Source: Apoda limacodes (lineage: Eukaryota > Arthropoda > Insecta > Lepidoptera > Limacodidae). From it: 64,000 nt of DNA. The notes beneath the pieces were generated by a model. That model had not been told where the DNA came from and made no database searches. It saw only the letters and a program-made list of their open reading frames with translations. The position numbers and the translations under genes were made by a program. The stretch covers positions 13,335,001 through 13,399,000 of the forward strand of contig OX291553.1 of the NCBI GenBank assembly GCA_946406115.1, given 5' to 3'. Positions 36,790 to 47,461 of this stretch are shown here, piece by piece. Numbering within the stretch: position 1 is the stretch's first letter; every line of letters starts with the position of its first letter.

Positions 36790-37770
36790 TGACTATTTTT
36801 CTTCTTGCTCAGCTCCTAAGGGTCGTAGCCGCAGAAAGATCATCACCTACTAAACTATGGAGCCTTCAAATAAAGTGTCTACTTCATTGGAATGGATAAG
36901 AAAAATGGAGATACTTAAAATATTAGAAATTCGAGAACGAAATATGAGAACCTACATGACAAAAATTAAGAAATATGAAAGAAATAGATGAGTATAGCAA
37001 CAGACAAGAAAGGGTGGAAGGAAGAGAATGAAAAATAAATAAAAGATTCATCATTATTTTAAGCATTGATACCGGCGACTAACCAAAATATGTGTTATTA
37101 TACATTCTGATACTACCGTAATTTTATTTGAAGTAATCAAAACTATTCAGTAACTCGTGGCATGAAGTATGTACTTGCAATATTAAAGCACGAGCAACGA
37201 GCAAATTTTACTGAAAACAGGTGTCATTCTTTCGATTGATGGCGTTTAATTAATAAATAGATCGCTAAAACTAAACTACACAAACATGTAACAGTGATGA
37301 GTACACTGAAGAGGATCCTGTAACGCCCTCTGATTGAATAGCATGTCATGAAAATGTTATTAGGTACCTCAAAAATAAAAAATATATAGATGATTACAAT
37401 AAATGATATTTAATATGAAATTCTCTGAGGTAGGTATGTACTTTTACGCTTTTAATCTTTTTTGTTTTATCCTAAAGCTTTTTTCACTAAACAAATCCTA
37501 TTTGCATTTAAACTGACTATTTTCTCTGAAAATGCAAAGTAAAATGAATCTAAGTTTAACTCCTTGCTTTGTATCTATTGTTCGCTATAATCTCTTGTCT
37601 TGTCTGCTAGCGAGAAAACTGACTCTATTTTATTTTATTAGACAAACTCACTTTGTTTTTTTTCTTTAAATTTTTAATTACGTGCCGATGTTTTATTTAT
37701 TGGCAAATTATGTATTTCGCTTATACAATCTCGACACAAAGACTTTATTTCGAATCGGTTTTGTATTTGC
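36790..37770. other. non-coding sequence, no feature recognised
   Basis: AT-rich sequence between the foldback element and the presumed left end of the Polinton. I see no gene, RNA or repeat in it. Confidence 0.5.
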
Positions 37771-38040
37771 AGTAGGGGAAAAGTGGGATAGATGCCTAAC
37801 TTTTTGAAATTCAGTTATAATTTTAAGACGATTACTTTTATTAAAAAGACGTTAATGAATATTTATAGATTGAACCTTTAACTCGAAACCGGTAAATGAA
37901 AAAAAAGCATTTTCCTTAAATACATAGAAATTAGTAAAAAAAATATTAACTCTAAGTAAGAGGATAGATGCCTTTGGTGTGGGATAGTTGCACATTTGCA
38001 TTTTAGGATGTGAGGATAGATGTCTTAAGAAATAAAACAA
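37771..38040 (+). mobile_element. candidate left end of the Polinton/Maverick
   Basis: At 37771 the text agtaggggaaaagtgggata begins, followed by gatgcct. The complement of 54807-54834 reads gttagggtaaaagtggggta, then gatgcct, so the two form an imperfect terminal inverted repeat about 28 bp long bracketing all Polinton genes. Words of the type ggatagatgcc and ggatagttgc recur inside (37972, 37980, 38015), and the same words recur inside the right end. Polintons typically start with AG, as here. I could not match a 6-bp target duplication, so the boundary is tentative. Confidence 0.55.
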
Positions 38041-38428
38041 AAGTTTTTGATCACATTTGTGTAGTTTTATTGCAAATTTAAATAAAGAAACTTAAACGTA
38101 ATAATTTCTTTTTATTAACTACGTCTTTTCTCTTTGAATTGAATTTCGTATTATCCAATCTGATTTTGACTTTGTATCTTTATAATCTTCCAAGCATTCT
38201 TTGTATTAGGGGTTTTCCCTGTTATCCTCAAAAGTATATTCTTTTTCAAAATCGGAGCTTTCAGACAAATAAGCTGCGGTTGGCTTTTGTTTTGATTTAA
38301 TTTCTTGTAAAAATAGTAAATAAACGTGTGATTGTTTTTGAAGTGAGTAATTTATAATGTTCTTAATTTCTAAATATATATTTCTGTTTTATTTTATAAA
38401 TAACTTGTGTTTTTTTTATTGTTTACAG

Positions 38429-40990
38429 CCAAGAAAAATTGCTCCAGGTGAAGAAAATGCACTCGAAAAACGGCTTCGTACATCAGATCCACAAGCGTCT
38501 ACATCAAGGGGTGCACCAGAAGCAGTACCATCGACATCATCAGCAGCTGCATCGTCTACTTTTTTAGATGTAAGTTCCAATATTGATAAGATTGAATGCC
38601 CCCAATGCAAAGTTTTAATCCACAAAAAACATTTTACTAGTCATTTAAAAAGCAATTCCCACAAAAACAATGTAATAATTTGTCATGAAAAGTTTTCAAA
38701 TGTTCATTTAATTGAAACTGCATTTGGGGCACGCATATTAAGCTATAGAATAAACCCAAAACAAACTGTAGCGCAGGTAGAATTCGAGACGCCTGACTCA
38801 TTTCTCCAAGCTATTAAAGAAACTTTGTTTCAGTTAATAAGTGATTGCATTAATCAATTTACCGTTTTAAAAATAATTTAATTTAAATGCTGATTTTATA
38901 ACACCAACAAAAGACTTAAAAAATACTTTCGATTTTCAAACTTTTAACTATGTGTATTGTCGTGGAGATGATTTTGATTTAATATTTTCAATGATTGTTA
39001 ATGAGATAACAAATAAGATTTGCAATTTTGAAAAAAAAGATAGCGGCTGGAGCTTACGTGCAATTAAACATATAGATATGAATGTTAATAAATTTAATCC
39101 CTTACGTGGTTCATCGTATATAGATTTACCATTAGATATTAAACACAAAAAAGCGGTAATTAATGTGAAAAACTATGACCACCAATGTTTTCAATGGGCT
39201 GTGCTTTCAGCTTTATATCCAATAAATAATAACGCTGATAGAGTCTGTTCATATTTTAGTCACCAAAATGAATTAAATTTTAATAATATTCCATTTCCCG
39301 TTAAATTGAGGGATATAAGTAAATTTGAAAATCAAAATGATGTAAGTATTAATGTCTTTGGTTTAGAATACGATGCAAAAAATAAAAAAAAAATATAATA
39401 GGACCGCTTCACTTTACAAAGTGTCGAAAACAAAAACACATTAATCTACTTTTAATAAATAATGGTTCTAATTATCATTATTGTTACATCAAAAATTTAT
39501 CTGTGTTCATATTTGTGACGGGTGCTTGCTAGCATTTAGAAATCAAAATGAATTAACTAACCATCAAAGGTTTGATTGTAATAACATTAAAACCGCTTTA
39601 CCTAATTCACAACCAAAAAAAAAGATGTGGTTTGGTGAACCAATTTCTATTAATATATTGTCATTTGATAAATTTGATAGAAAATTGAAAATTCCATTTG
39701 TCATTTATGCTGATTTTGAAGCACTTTTAACACCAATTCATAGTTGTGATAATAATCCAAACAAATCGTTTAGTAATAATATTCAAAAACATAAAGTATA
39801 CAGTTTCGGCTATTATATTAAATGACCGTACGATAATAATCTGTCTACTTATAGGACCTATACTGGGAAGGATTGTGCTAAGGTTTTTTGCAGTCTCTAG
39901 TAGATGATTTAAAACAAATTGCTAAAAAAACAGTTTCCATAAAAGCCCTCAGCCGTTATCGGTCGAGAATGAGAGAAATATATCAGAAAGTAAAACCTGT
40001 TACATTTGTGAAAAAGATTTAAATAATGAGTCTGTTATAGATGATGACACACATACAGGTTTACATAGAGGAATAGCTCATTCGATTTGCTCTTCAAATT
40101 ATAAAATCCCGCGATTCGTTCCAATTTTTTTACATAACTTAAGTAATTATGATAGTCATTTTATAGTACATGCGCTGAACAGTGTACACGGAGCAATAGA
40201 AATAATACCACAGAATAAATAATTGTAGTATGAAATTAAGGTTTGTAGATTCTTTTAAATTCATGTCTTGTAGTCTTTCTCAGTTAGCAAAGAATCTTAA
40301 TACAAATCAATTTCATGAACCTCGTAAAAATTTTCCAAATAACGAAGATTTCATCCGTTTAACACGTAAAGGCATTTATCCTTATGAGTTTATGACATCC
40401 TATGAAAAATTACAAAACACGACACTACCAACAAAAGAATTTTTTTTTAGTTCCTTGAATAACGAGCATGTATCTGATGAGGACTATGCACATGCAAAAG
40501 ATGTTTGGAATCATTTTAACTATACAAATATTTAAGATTATTCTAATCTTTATTTAAAAACAGATGTATTATTATTAGCTGATGTGTTTGAAAATTTTCG
40601 AAATTTATGTCTTGAAACATACGGTCTTGATGCCGTACAGTATTATACTGTACCCGGATTGAGTTGGGATTCCAAGTTAAAACATACTCAACAAAAGTTA
40701 GAACTTTTAACAGATTTTGAAAAAACTTGCTTTTTTCCAAAAAGGAATAAGAGGTGGGGTTTCTCAACAATATCTTTATGGAAAATTATAATAGTGACTT
40801 ACCTTCTTCTTATTTAATTTACCTTGATGCTAATAATCTATATGGTTGGGCTATGTCATAATACCTTCCGACGAGTGAGTTTCAATGGGTTGATGACACT
40901 AATTTTAAAATTTACAAGAAACTACTTGTGAAGAAGAACTAAACAATATTTGTAAACATTTTAATTTTATTTAAGCAGAAAAAAAATATT
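38429..40990 (+). pseudogene. Polinton protein-primed DNA polymerase B, broken and C-terminally truncated
   Basis: Family B polymerases of Polintons copy the element from protein-primed ends. The reading starts after a splice-acceptor-like ttttattgtttacag ending at 38428, so an upstream exon is possible. A zinc-finger-like start (IECPQCKVLIHKKHFTSHLK) is followed by the long N-terminal region (NYDHQCFQWAVLSALYP). The exonuclease motif is IPFVIYADFEALL (39689-39727). A cysteine/histidine insert reads TCYICEKDLN and GLHRGIAHSICSSNYK. The third exonuclease motif is YLKTDVLLLADVFE (40551-40592), and polymerase motif A is YLDANNLYGWAMS. Frame changes occur near 38880, 39400, 39500, 40220 and 40740; stops include TGA at 39823-39825 and TAA at 40533-40535. 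After motif A the match fades near 40990, so the polymerase motifs B and C are missing. It could not act. Confidence 0.88.
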
Positions 40991-41128
40991 TAAAAGAAAA
41001 AACAAATAAAAAAACGAAGAGATATTCACTGAGAACTCTGAATTTAAATTGTTTAGTGTCAACAATATTATAGACAGTTTTTTTTATCAAAATTGACTTG
41101 GGCAAATGTTTTTAATAATTAATAATAA

Positions 41129-41441
41129 TGAGACGAGTTAAAACACATGAAGAATTATTAAAAGCTTTACATACACTCAAACCAAAGTATCGTGAGGCAC
41201 TATTAAAAATTTGTGACGAACAAGAAATAAACTGTCTCTTTGAATATATTTATAATGTTTTAAATGGTAAAATTCCTTTAAAGGAGCAAGAAAAATCTAA
41301 ATAAAAAAAACAAAAAGTGGTTCTCAGGAAATTAGTTTTTAAAGGTAAAATTAGAAAACGAATTATTATACAAAAAGGTGGGGCATTTTTACCGATAATA
41401 TTGGGTGCAGTTCTTAGTTCTTTGCTTAATTCTATCATTTA
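41129..41441 (+). pseudogene. small Polinton protein with basic then hydrophobic glycine-pair segment
   Basis: An ATG at 41129 opens MRRVKTHEELLKALHTLKPK, continuing to a TAA at 41303-41305. The same frame continues as a lysine/arginine-rich stretch (KGKIRKRIIIQKGGAFLP) and a hydrophobic end (LPIILGAVLSSLLNSII) to a stop at 41441. Small proteins of this shape, a charged N-terminal part followed by a GG pair and a short hydrophobic segment, sit in this position in insect Polintons as I recall them. They have been compared with small adenoviral core peptides; that comparison is inference. The single stop suggests one nonsense mutation. It lies 3' of the polymerase and is 5 bp from the next gene, on the same strand. 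Confidence 0.6.
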
Positions 41442-41446
41442 AAAAT

Positions 41447-42179
41447 ATGGAGAACACAAAAAAGATGTTGCTAGTTGAACCTAGCGTCTTAGAAAGGCTG
41501 TAATATAGAGGAAATATTCCTGAAGATTCATTGTCGCGAGTAGATAAGGAAATGCAGGCTATTTTGAGTAGAAAATTAGAAGACCGTGAGAAATGGAAGT
41601 TATATTTGCAAACCCTACAACGGTATTTATATTTTACTGGTGAAGAAAGACAACCACTAAAATTACCTTTGATATCAGATGACAGTCAATTCGAAAAAGC
41701 ATATAAAGATGAAAATATTAAAGTTCAAACACAAAAATTACCTTTAACATCGGATGACATTCAAAATTCAGCCATTACTCGCACAGTCATCATCTGAAGA
41801 GAAACACGAGAAAAACAAAACACTTTATTCTTCTGCTTATTTAATGAGATTAGTTCCAAGGACATTAAAGAAAAAGGGTGAACTATTAATTCAGACGTTG
41901 TTAGATAATAATGCTAAAGTTAAATGGGATTCACAAGGTACAGTCATCATTTATGATGAAGCTATTCCTGGAAGCAACATTGTAGACTTAATAAGTGACA
42001 CCCTGCGTTTGTTAAAACGTCCAAAACCAAGAGGGTGGGAACAATTTTCTCAGGTATTATCTGATTCTTCACCGTCTTCTACGCCGAAACTACAAGCACC
42101 TACTAATAAGACACCAAGATCTTCTTCAAAAGAAATTAAAACTAAAAAAATTGACTGGGAAAGATGGACACCGTATTAA
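41447..42179 (+). pseudogene. unassigned Polinton protein
   Basis: The reading begins MENTKKMLLVEPSVLERL at 41447, meets a stop at 41501-41503, and continues in frame (SRVDKEMQAILSRKLEDREK) to about 41780. It then shifts to the frame that ends at 42179 (PRTLKKKGELLIQTLLDN and IPGSNIVDLISDTLRLL). The last part is proline/serine- and lysine-rich. A protein with the signature IPGSNIVDLI followed by a W-E-x-F segment accompanies the integrase in insect Polintons, but I know no function for it. Its end overlaps the start of the integrase reading frame by 16 bp, consistent with tight packing of Polinton genes. Confidence 0.6.
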
Positions 42180-43239
42180 ACATAGACAAAATTTATTATG
42201 ACGTTTCTAATCCAGCTGGTTATAATAGTATTGATAAGTTAACTCAAGCTATGGATGCGAAAATGAATAAAAAAGAAGTAAAACAATGGTTGCAAGCTCA
42301 AGAAACATATACTTTACATAAACCTGTCCAGAGAAGGTTTTCTAGAAATAAATATATTTTATTTAACTATAATGAACTTTGGCCAGTAGATTTAAGTGAT
42401 ATGCGAACCTATAGTCAATATAATGATGGTTTTAAATATATTCTTTGTGATGTCTTTAGTAAATATGCTTACGCAAGGTGTATAAAAAAAAAGAATTCAG
42501 AGACCACAGTACAATGCTTTGAAAGTATATTTACGGAAGCTAAGGCAACTCCTAGGCACATTCAATCTGATAAGGGTAGTGAATTTATTGCAAAAGATGT
42601 TAGAAGATACTTTAAGAGTAAAAATGTAAATTACTTGTGTAGTAATAACCCAAATATTAAAGCAAGCACAGTAGAAAGATTTCAGAGAACTCTTAAAATG
42701 AAAATGTGGCGTTATTTTACTCATAAAAATACATTTAGATACATAGACATTTTGCAAGATTTGTTATATTCTTACAACCATAGTTATCATCCAAGTATAA
42801 AAATGTGTCCCTGTGATGTTAATTTTAATAATATTATGACAGTTTGGCGTAATTTGTATGACAGACAAAAACAGAATGAAATCGAGATACCCAAATTCCT
42901 TATTGGCGATCATGTTAGGATAACTAAATATAAACATATATTTCAAAAAGGTTACGAAACTAATTGGAGTGATGAAATTTTTATTATTTCATCTATTATT
43001 TATAGAAAACCGTATAATGTTTATACATTAACCGATTTAAAAGAAGAACCAATAACAGGAACTTTTTATTCCAAGGAATTTTATAAAAAAATTTATACAA
43101 CCCCACTCTTAGCTTCAAAATGGATAAAATCATATGTTACAGATATAATAGAGGCAGAAAAGAAGTACTGGTTAAGTGGAGAGGTCATCCATCAAAATTT
43201 AAAAGTTGGATATCAGCGTCCAGCATAGAGAAAATATGA
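42164..43239 (+). pseudogene. Polinton integrase (retroviral-type, DDE) with chromodomain
   Basis: This enzyme family inserts Polinton ends into chromosomal DNA. The 354-codon reading frame (42164-43228) contains the rve core: the first aspartate in ELWPVDLSD (D76), the second in HIQSDKGSEF (D136) and the glutamate in ASTVERFQRT (E171), giving a spacing of 34 residues between the last two. A C-terminal SH3-like region follows (FLIGDHVRITKYKHIFQKGY). The chromodomain motif EVLVKWRGHPSKFKSWI is found in a different frame from about 43150, ending at TGA 43237-43239. So a single indel near 43150 has separated the chromodomain; in the main frame the protein runs on to an unrelated tail. Catalytic residues are all present. 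The start at 42164 overlaps the preceding gene by 16 bp, and the chromodomain-frame stop overlaps the next ATG in an ATGA. Confidence 0.9.
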
Positions 43240-43964
43240 GTCAAGAAAGTTTTTACTTAACCCTTTTAAGTAATAGTTCAATGAGCTATTTTCCAACAAA
43301 TACAACTGCAAATTTTATAACAAAATTACCTAAAACAGTTAAATTAGAAGGAGAATGGTTGGTCGGATTAGTTGAATTTCACTACCCATTCAGCTTGTTA
43401 AATGTTCAAGAACATGAAAACGTTATATACGTAAAGAAAAAAACAATAATAGATTCAACTGAGGCCGTTGTAGAATACAAATCTCATATTCCTGCTACAA
43501 CCTATGATGATGTGTATCAGCTTTTGAATGCTTTCAATGGAAATAATTTATTGCAAAATAGTGTAAAATTCAGATACGATGAAACATCAAAACTAGTTAC
43601 TAATACAAATTCAAAAAAAGATTTGACTTCCCTGATGGTTCCCTTCCAAGGGCAAACTTGATACGAAATAATGTTGCAAAACGTCCAGTAAATCTATTCT
43701 TGGGTTTACCATAGCAATTTTTGGTATACACTGATATAGTTCAACCACAAATTGTAGGTGATGTTATGACATCATTGCTACGAATCATCCCTTTGGATCC
43801 TACAAAATATATTTACGGTGGTTATAAAATGAATATATTTTCCCCTGCTCATGCGTCGTGAATTGGATAATTTAAGAAATAGATATAAGATCAAGCATAG
43901 GCGCAAGAATTCCATTTCAGTTTGGGACTGCATGCGTTAAGCTACATTTTAAACGTGTAAAATG
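43236..43964 (+). pseudogene. Polinton minor capsid (penton-like) protein, broken
   Basis: The start is the ATG at 43236 (MSQESFYLTLLSNSSMSYFP). The N-terminal half includes KLEGEWLVGLVEFHYPFS, a pattern of the single jelly-roll minor capsid proteins of insect Polintons. The frame ends at 43661; the remainder is visible in shifted frames as YTDIVQPQIVGDVMTSLLRI, and then IPFQFGTACVKLHFKRVK before TGA at 43963-43965. Several indels lie between 43600 and 43870. The protein would form the vertex capsomer of the presumed virion. No intact product is encoded. An earlier in-frame ATG at 43206 lies inside the integrase reading and is less likely as the start because the family begins with M-S-x-E-S-F-Y. 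Confidence 0.75.
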
Positions 43965-44411
43965 AATACTTACAGTCATAATCGTAGCATTTGTCCATAT
44001 GAACATTATTATACAAATCAAGCTGGTTCAGGTGTTGGAATAATTTACAAAGGAGCTCCATATCAACGTGGTCATGGTATTGGGAGTTTTTTAGGGGGTT
44101 TATTTAGATCTGTATTACCATTATTATCAAGTGGAGCAAAAGCTGTTGGTAAAGAAGCGCTGAATGTTGGGGTAGGTCTCTTATCGGATATGATGAATTC
44201 GCAACCTATGGAAGAGTCTGTTAAATCACGCATTAAAGGTGCTACAAGTAATTTAAAATGAAAAGCAGATAATAAAATTGATACCATCATGACAGGGTCT
44301 GGGTATAAAAAGAAAAGACAGAAAAGACGTTCAATCATTGCTTTGAAAGCATCACAGGGAAGAACTACTCGCAAACAGCGTAGACAAAATAATTTTGATA
44401 TTATTTTTTAA
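43962..44411 (+). pseudogene. Polinton pVI-like minor protein with one nonsense codon
   Basis: The ATG at 43962 opens a small protein with HGIGSFLGGLFRSVLPLLSS and GAKAVGKEALNVGVGLLSDM, a glycine-rich amphipathic pattern typical of the protein between penton and major capsid in insect Polintons. A TGA at 44259-44261 interrupts it. The same frame continues with a very basic tail (GYKKKRQKRRSII and TRKQRRQNNFDIIF) to TAA at 44409-44411. The start overlaps the end of the preceding gene by a few bases. Adenovirus pVI is a plausible analogue by position and composition; this is inference. Apart from the single stop the reading frame is preserved. Confidence 0.7.
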
Positions 44412-44416
44412 TAACC

Positions 44417-45701
44417 ATGTCATCATTCGTCTTGTTAATGTGCTAAGTCAGAATTAAATCTATTTGCATTACCATCAACACAAACCAGCATTGATTCACT
44501 ATAAACCAATATCTTCTTTAAGTGACGAGGGACCTATTAAATTCCAAGTTCCTGGTACAGGAGATGCCTACATTGACTTATCTCATACTATGATTCAAAT
44601 TAAGGCGAGGGTATTGAACCAAGATTCCACTGTATCAGCTGCAGCAACAAATATCGCTCCAGTAAATAATTGGCTGCATTCACTTTTTAATCAGCTAGAT
44701 CAAAAACTTGTATCTCCACCAAACAACACATACGCGTATCGCGCTTATATAGAAACATTATTAAATTATGGACCAGCAGCAAAAAAGTCTCACCAAACAT
44801 GTAGCTTGTGGTATGAAGATACAGCTAAAAAAATGGATAACACTGATAAATCGAATAAAGGTTACAATGTAAGACAACAATTCGTTAAAGATAGTAAGGA
44901 GGTTGAACTGATGGGTCATTTGCATGGTGACATATTTAATCAGGATAAATTTTTGCTTAATGGTGTGGAACTGCGTATTAAACTAGTTCGCACAAAAGAA
45001 ACCTTTAATATTATGTCTTCTCAAGCAGATTTAAAATTAAAGGTTCAAATCACTGATGCAACGCTTATAATTCGTAGAGCTAGAATAAGCCCCACGGTTT
45101 TGTTAGCTCACCAAAAGGTTTTATCTACCTCAACAGCTAAATATCCGATAACTCGCGTGGAAGTTAAAATTTTAACATTACCGTCTGGAATTCAAGGAAA
45201 AACACTTAATAACATTTTCCTCGGTTAAATCCCAAAGCGTTGTGTTATTGGGTTTGTAAATAATAATTTATGGCATTTAATGGTAGTTTTACTATAAATC
45301 CATTCAACTTCCAGAATTTTGGTATGAACTTGTTTAGTTTATATGTAGATGGTCAACAACTACCTTCCAAAACTTTACAACCGTCTTTTGATGCTGATGT
45401 GTTTACATCTACTTACCACACATTATTCTCAGGAACTGGGATTCACTTCTTGAACGAAGGAAATAATATTTCAAGAGACGATTATGCTTATGGATACTGT
45501 TTACTAGCGTTTGATTTCACTCCTGATTTATCAGCTAACTCAAACTTACATTGGAATTTAATTAGACATGGTAGTGTAAGATTAGAAGTAAGATTTGAGA
45601 ATTCGTTGAATAGTACGGTTAATTGCATTGTATACGCTGAGTTTGATAACGTTATAGAAATCAATAAAAATCGTGATGTTAATGTAGATTACAATAGTTA
45701 A
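44417..45701 (+). pseudogene. Polinton major capsid protein (double jelly roll), broken
   Basis: A likely start is ATG 44417 (MSSFV), with the N-terminal segment (AKSELNLFALPSTQTSID) in another frame. The main open part, 44464-45228, contains IKFQVPGTGDAYIDLSHTMI, PVNNWLHSLFNQLDQKL and WYEDTAKKMD. A TAA at 45226-45228 is followed by IPKRCVIGFVNNN. A frame change near 45265 leads to the last open part, 45270-45701 (NPFNFQNFGMNLFSLYVDGQ, SRDDYAYGYCLLAFDFTPDL, HGSVRLEVRF). The whole is about 425 codons and matches the insect Polinton major capsid family as I know it. These proteins are related to adenoviral hexon and phage PRD1 capsid proteins by fold. Three disruptions make it non-functional. 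Confidence 0.85.
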
Positions 45702-45775
45702 GCTGTAATATAAAAAATATGTGCATTCTTAAAATAATCTCATTTTGTACTAACTTTTAGTACAGTGAAGATGCT

Positions 45776-46216
45776 ATGTATACATGTGAAATACGTAAAT
45801 TTTTGAAACAAATCGATCCATTAGCGGGAAATAATGTATTCACTGCTAATCGTATCCCGATTCACGTAAATTGTCCAATTTTAATTATAAGCAATTTAGA
45901 TGAAGATTTTAAAAAAGGTTCTCACTGGATTGCTATTTACATAGATGGTAATAGAGTTGGTGAATACTTTGATTCCTTTGGATGTAAACCTACTAAGTAC
46001 CATAGACTATTTTTACAAAAAATACGAAAAACTACTAATCTAATAATAAAACAATACAAAACTATTTAACTTCTGTTTGTGGTAAATATTGTTTAGTATA
46101 CTTAAGTATGAGATCGAGAGGTGTATCTTTGTTGAATTTTGTTAATATATTCACAGACAACACAATGTATAATGATTTAATGTTAAGTAAGCTATTTAAG
46201 ATAATTTTTCTGAAAT
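45776..46216 (+). pseudogene. Polinton adenain-like cysteine protease, frameshifted
   Basis: The protease matures capsid proteins in related viruses. From the ATG at 45776 the frame gives ISNLDEDFKKGSHWIAIYID with the catalytic histidine (H50) and VGEYFDSFGCKP with the acidic residue (D66). It ends at 46069. The part holding the catalytic cysteine (SVCGKYCLVYLSMRSRGVS) follows directly in another frame, to a stop at 46216, so a one-base indel near 46065 separates the triad. The size and residue order fit the family. It is the last recognisable plus-strand Polinton gene. Confidence 0.85.
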
Positions 46217-46364
46217 AAATTTGAAAGTGTAACATAAAACTGTGTATAATTTTATTTACCTTCCTTAATAATTAAAACAAAAAAATTATAAGAAAAGTTT
46301 ATTAAAAAATATTGATACAATTCATGTTAATTTGGACTATAAACAGTGGTTGATAAAGACAACG

Positions 46365-46586
46365 TTAAACTATTTTCATGCAGTTGTTGTCTTTAAATAT
46401 TCTATCTTCCAATTGTCGGATTAATGTTAAAATATTAGTAACCCTTTTTGTTGCCTCTAATTGTGAGCTTGGACTATAACCATTATTTGCGCGTAGTTCT
46501 TGACCGATGAGTTTTCTTTCTTCCTGTATACAGAGTTCATACAGTTGTTGGTCGTAGTAACTGTTTTGTAAGTCAGAAGCGTCCAT
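46365..46586 (-). CDS. small unassigned protein, Polinton-associated by position
   Basis: The open frame encodes 73 residues, MDASDLQNSYYDQQLYELCI and onward, acidic/glutamine-rich at the start and helical in character (EATKRVTNILTLIRQLEDRI). It is on the strand opposite the other Polinton genes and has no internal stop, unlike them. I recognise no domain. A repressor or accessory protein read from the right end of the element is conceivable but is speculation; a chance ORF cannot be excluded at this length. Confidence 0.4.
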   Translation of the reverse strand: MDASDLQNSYYDQQLYELCIQEERKLIGQELRANNGYSPSSQLEATKRVTNILTLIRQLEDRIFKDNNCMKIV

Positions 46587-46780
46587 GATGATGTAAGCTT
46601 GTATAAGAGTATCGTTTAAGTATTACTTGTAGTCCCGTAGGTACCCGTGGACGAGGGTGGGGCTTTTAAGCTTTTGCATTCTCAGGTAAAAGTAGTTGAA
46701 GAATGTTAAGAAGTATAAAATTAATATCCCCGCTTATCTTTAGTTTCAATGAAGAACTGTTTACAATCACAGTTCATCGC

Positions 46781-47203
46781 TTATTGTTTTGTGATATTAT
46801 ATATAGAATCCCGTGTACTTAGATAATGCTGGTCGTCATGTGATTGTGTATAATATTTAACTTTTAAATCTGCGTATTTCCAATGCTCATCCGAGGATAT
46901 ATCCTTTATCTTTTTCATATTATATATTTCAATTTTTATTAGGTGGCTCGCAGACGTTGCGTCATCATTATTGGTAGAAATATAAGAGATTCCATTTTCA
47001 TTCCCTTGACTGACACACGAAGATTTTGCTTGGGTTCTTCTTTTTTTAGAATTTTCGAAAAATGCGTCAATACTTTTGATATTTCGCTTCGTTGTGCTTT
47101 TCAAATTTTTTTGAACTGTATCTTTTGTTTCTTCTTGGCTCATATCCAAAGGAAAATAATAATTTTTTAAGGTATTATTTTCCGGGGATAAAGGCTTAAA
47201 CAA
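46781..47203 (-). CDS. unassigned 140-residue protein with PCNA-binding-like motif
   Basis: The open frame starts MFKPLSPENNTLKNYY; an internal methionine (MSQEETKDTVQK, residue 20) is an alternative start. It is lysine-rich and contains KSIDAFFENSKKRR near residues 44-57. The hydrophobic residue, two-residue gap, FF pair and following basic cluster resemble a PIP box, the motif that binds the sliding clamp PCNA, though the usual leading glutamine is absent. The rest is hydrophilic (ISSDEHWKYADLKVKYYTQ) with no recognised domain. It is uninterrupted, opposite in strand to the broken Polinton genes, and precedes the Pao junction at 47462. Function is unknown; the clamp link is inference. Confidence 0.45.
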   Translation of the reverse strand: MFKPLSPENNTLKNYYFPLDMSQEETKDTVQKNLKSTTKRNIKSIDAFFENSKKRRTQAKSSCVSQGNENGISYISTNNDDATSASHLIKIEIYNMKKIKDISSDEHWKYADLKVKYYTQSHDDQHYLSTRDSIYNITKQ

Positions 47204-47461
47204 GTAAATAAAAATTGTAAAACAATAAGTTAATAAAAATCAAATTAATAAAATTGTATTTATGAAATTTCCTAATAGTGCTAACAATCTCTGTTGCTGG
47301 GTTAAAGAACAATAAACAAACTTTACTATTTGATTAGATTGAATAATAATCTAACACACATTAATTGCAATGACACATAGATAAGTGACAATACATGTAT
47401 ATTTGTTAAATCAAATGTTTGTCTTTAAACCTTTAACCAACGCGTCCCCTAACAATTTTGA
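47204..47461. other. AT-rich junction between Polinton part and BEL/Pao remnant
   Basis: No gene or long terminal repeat is visible here. The Pao gag reading begins abruptly after an in-frame TGA at 47459-47461, so the 5' part of the retrotransposon, including its 5' LTR, is missing at this junction. Confidence 0.6.

Noticed and set aside
47204..47461. A hidden 5' LTR of the Pao element
   Set aside because: No stretch resembling the 3' LTR start (tgttaacgccatctct) is present.
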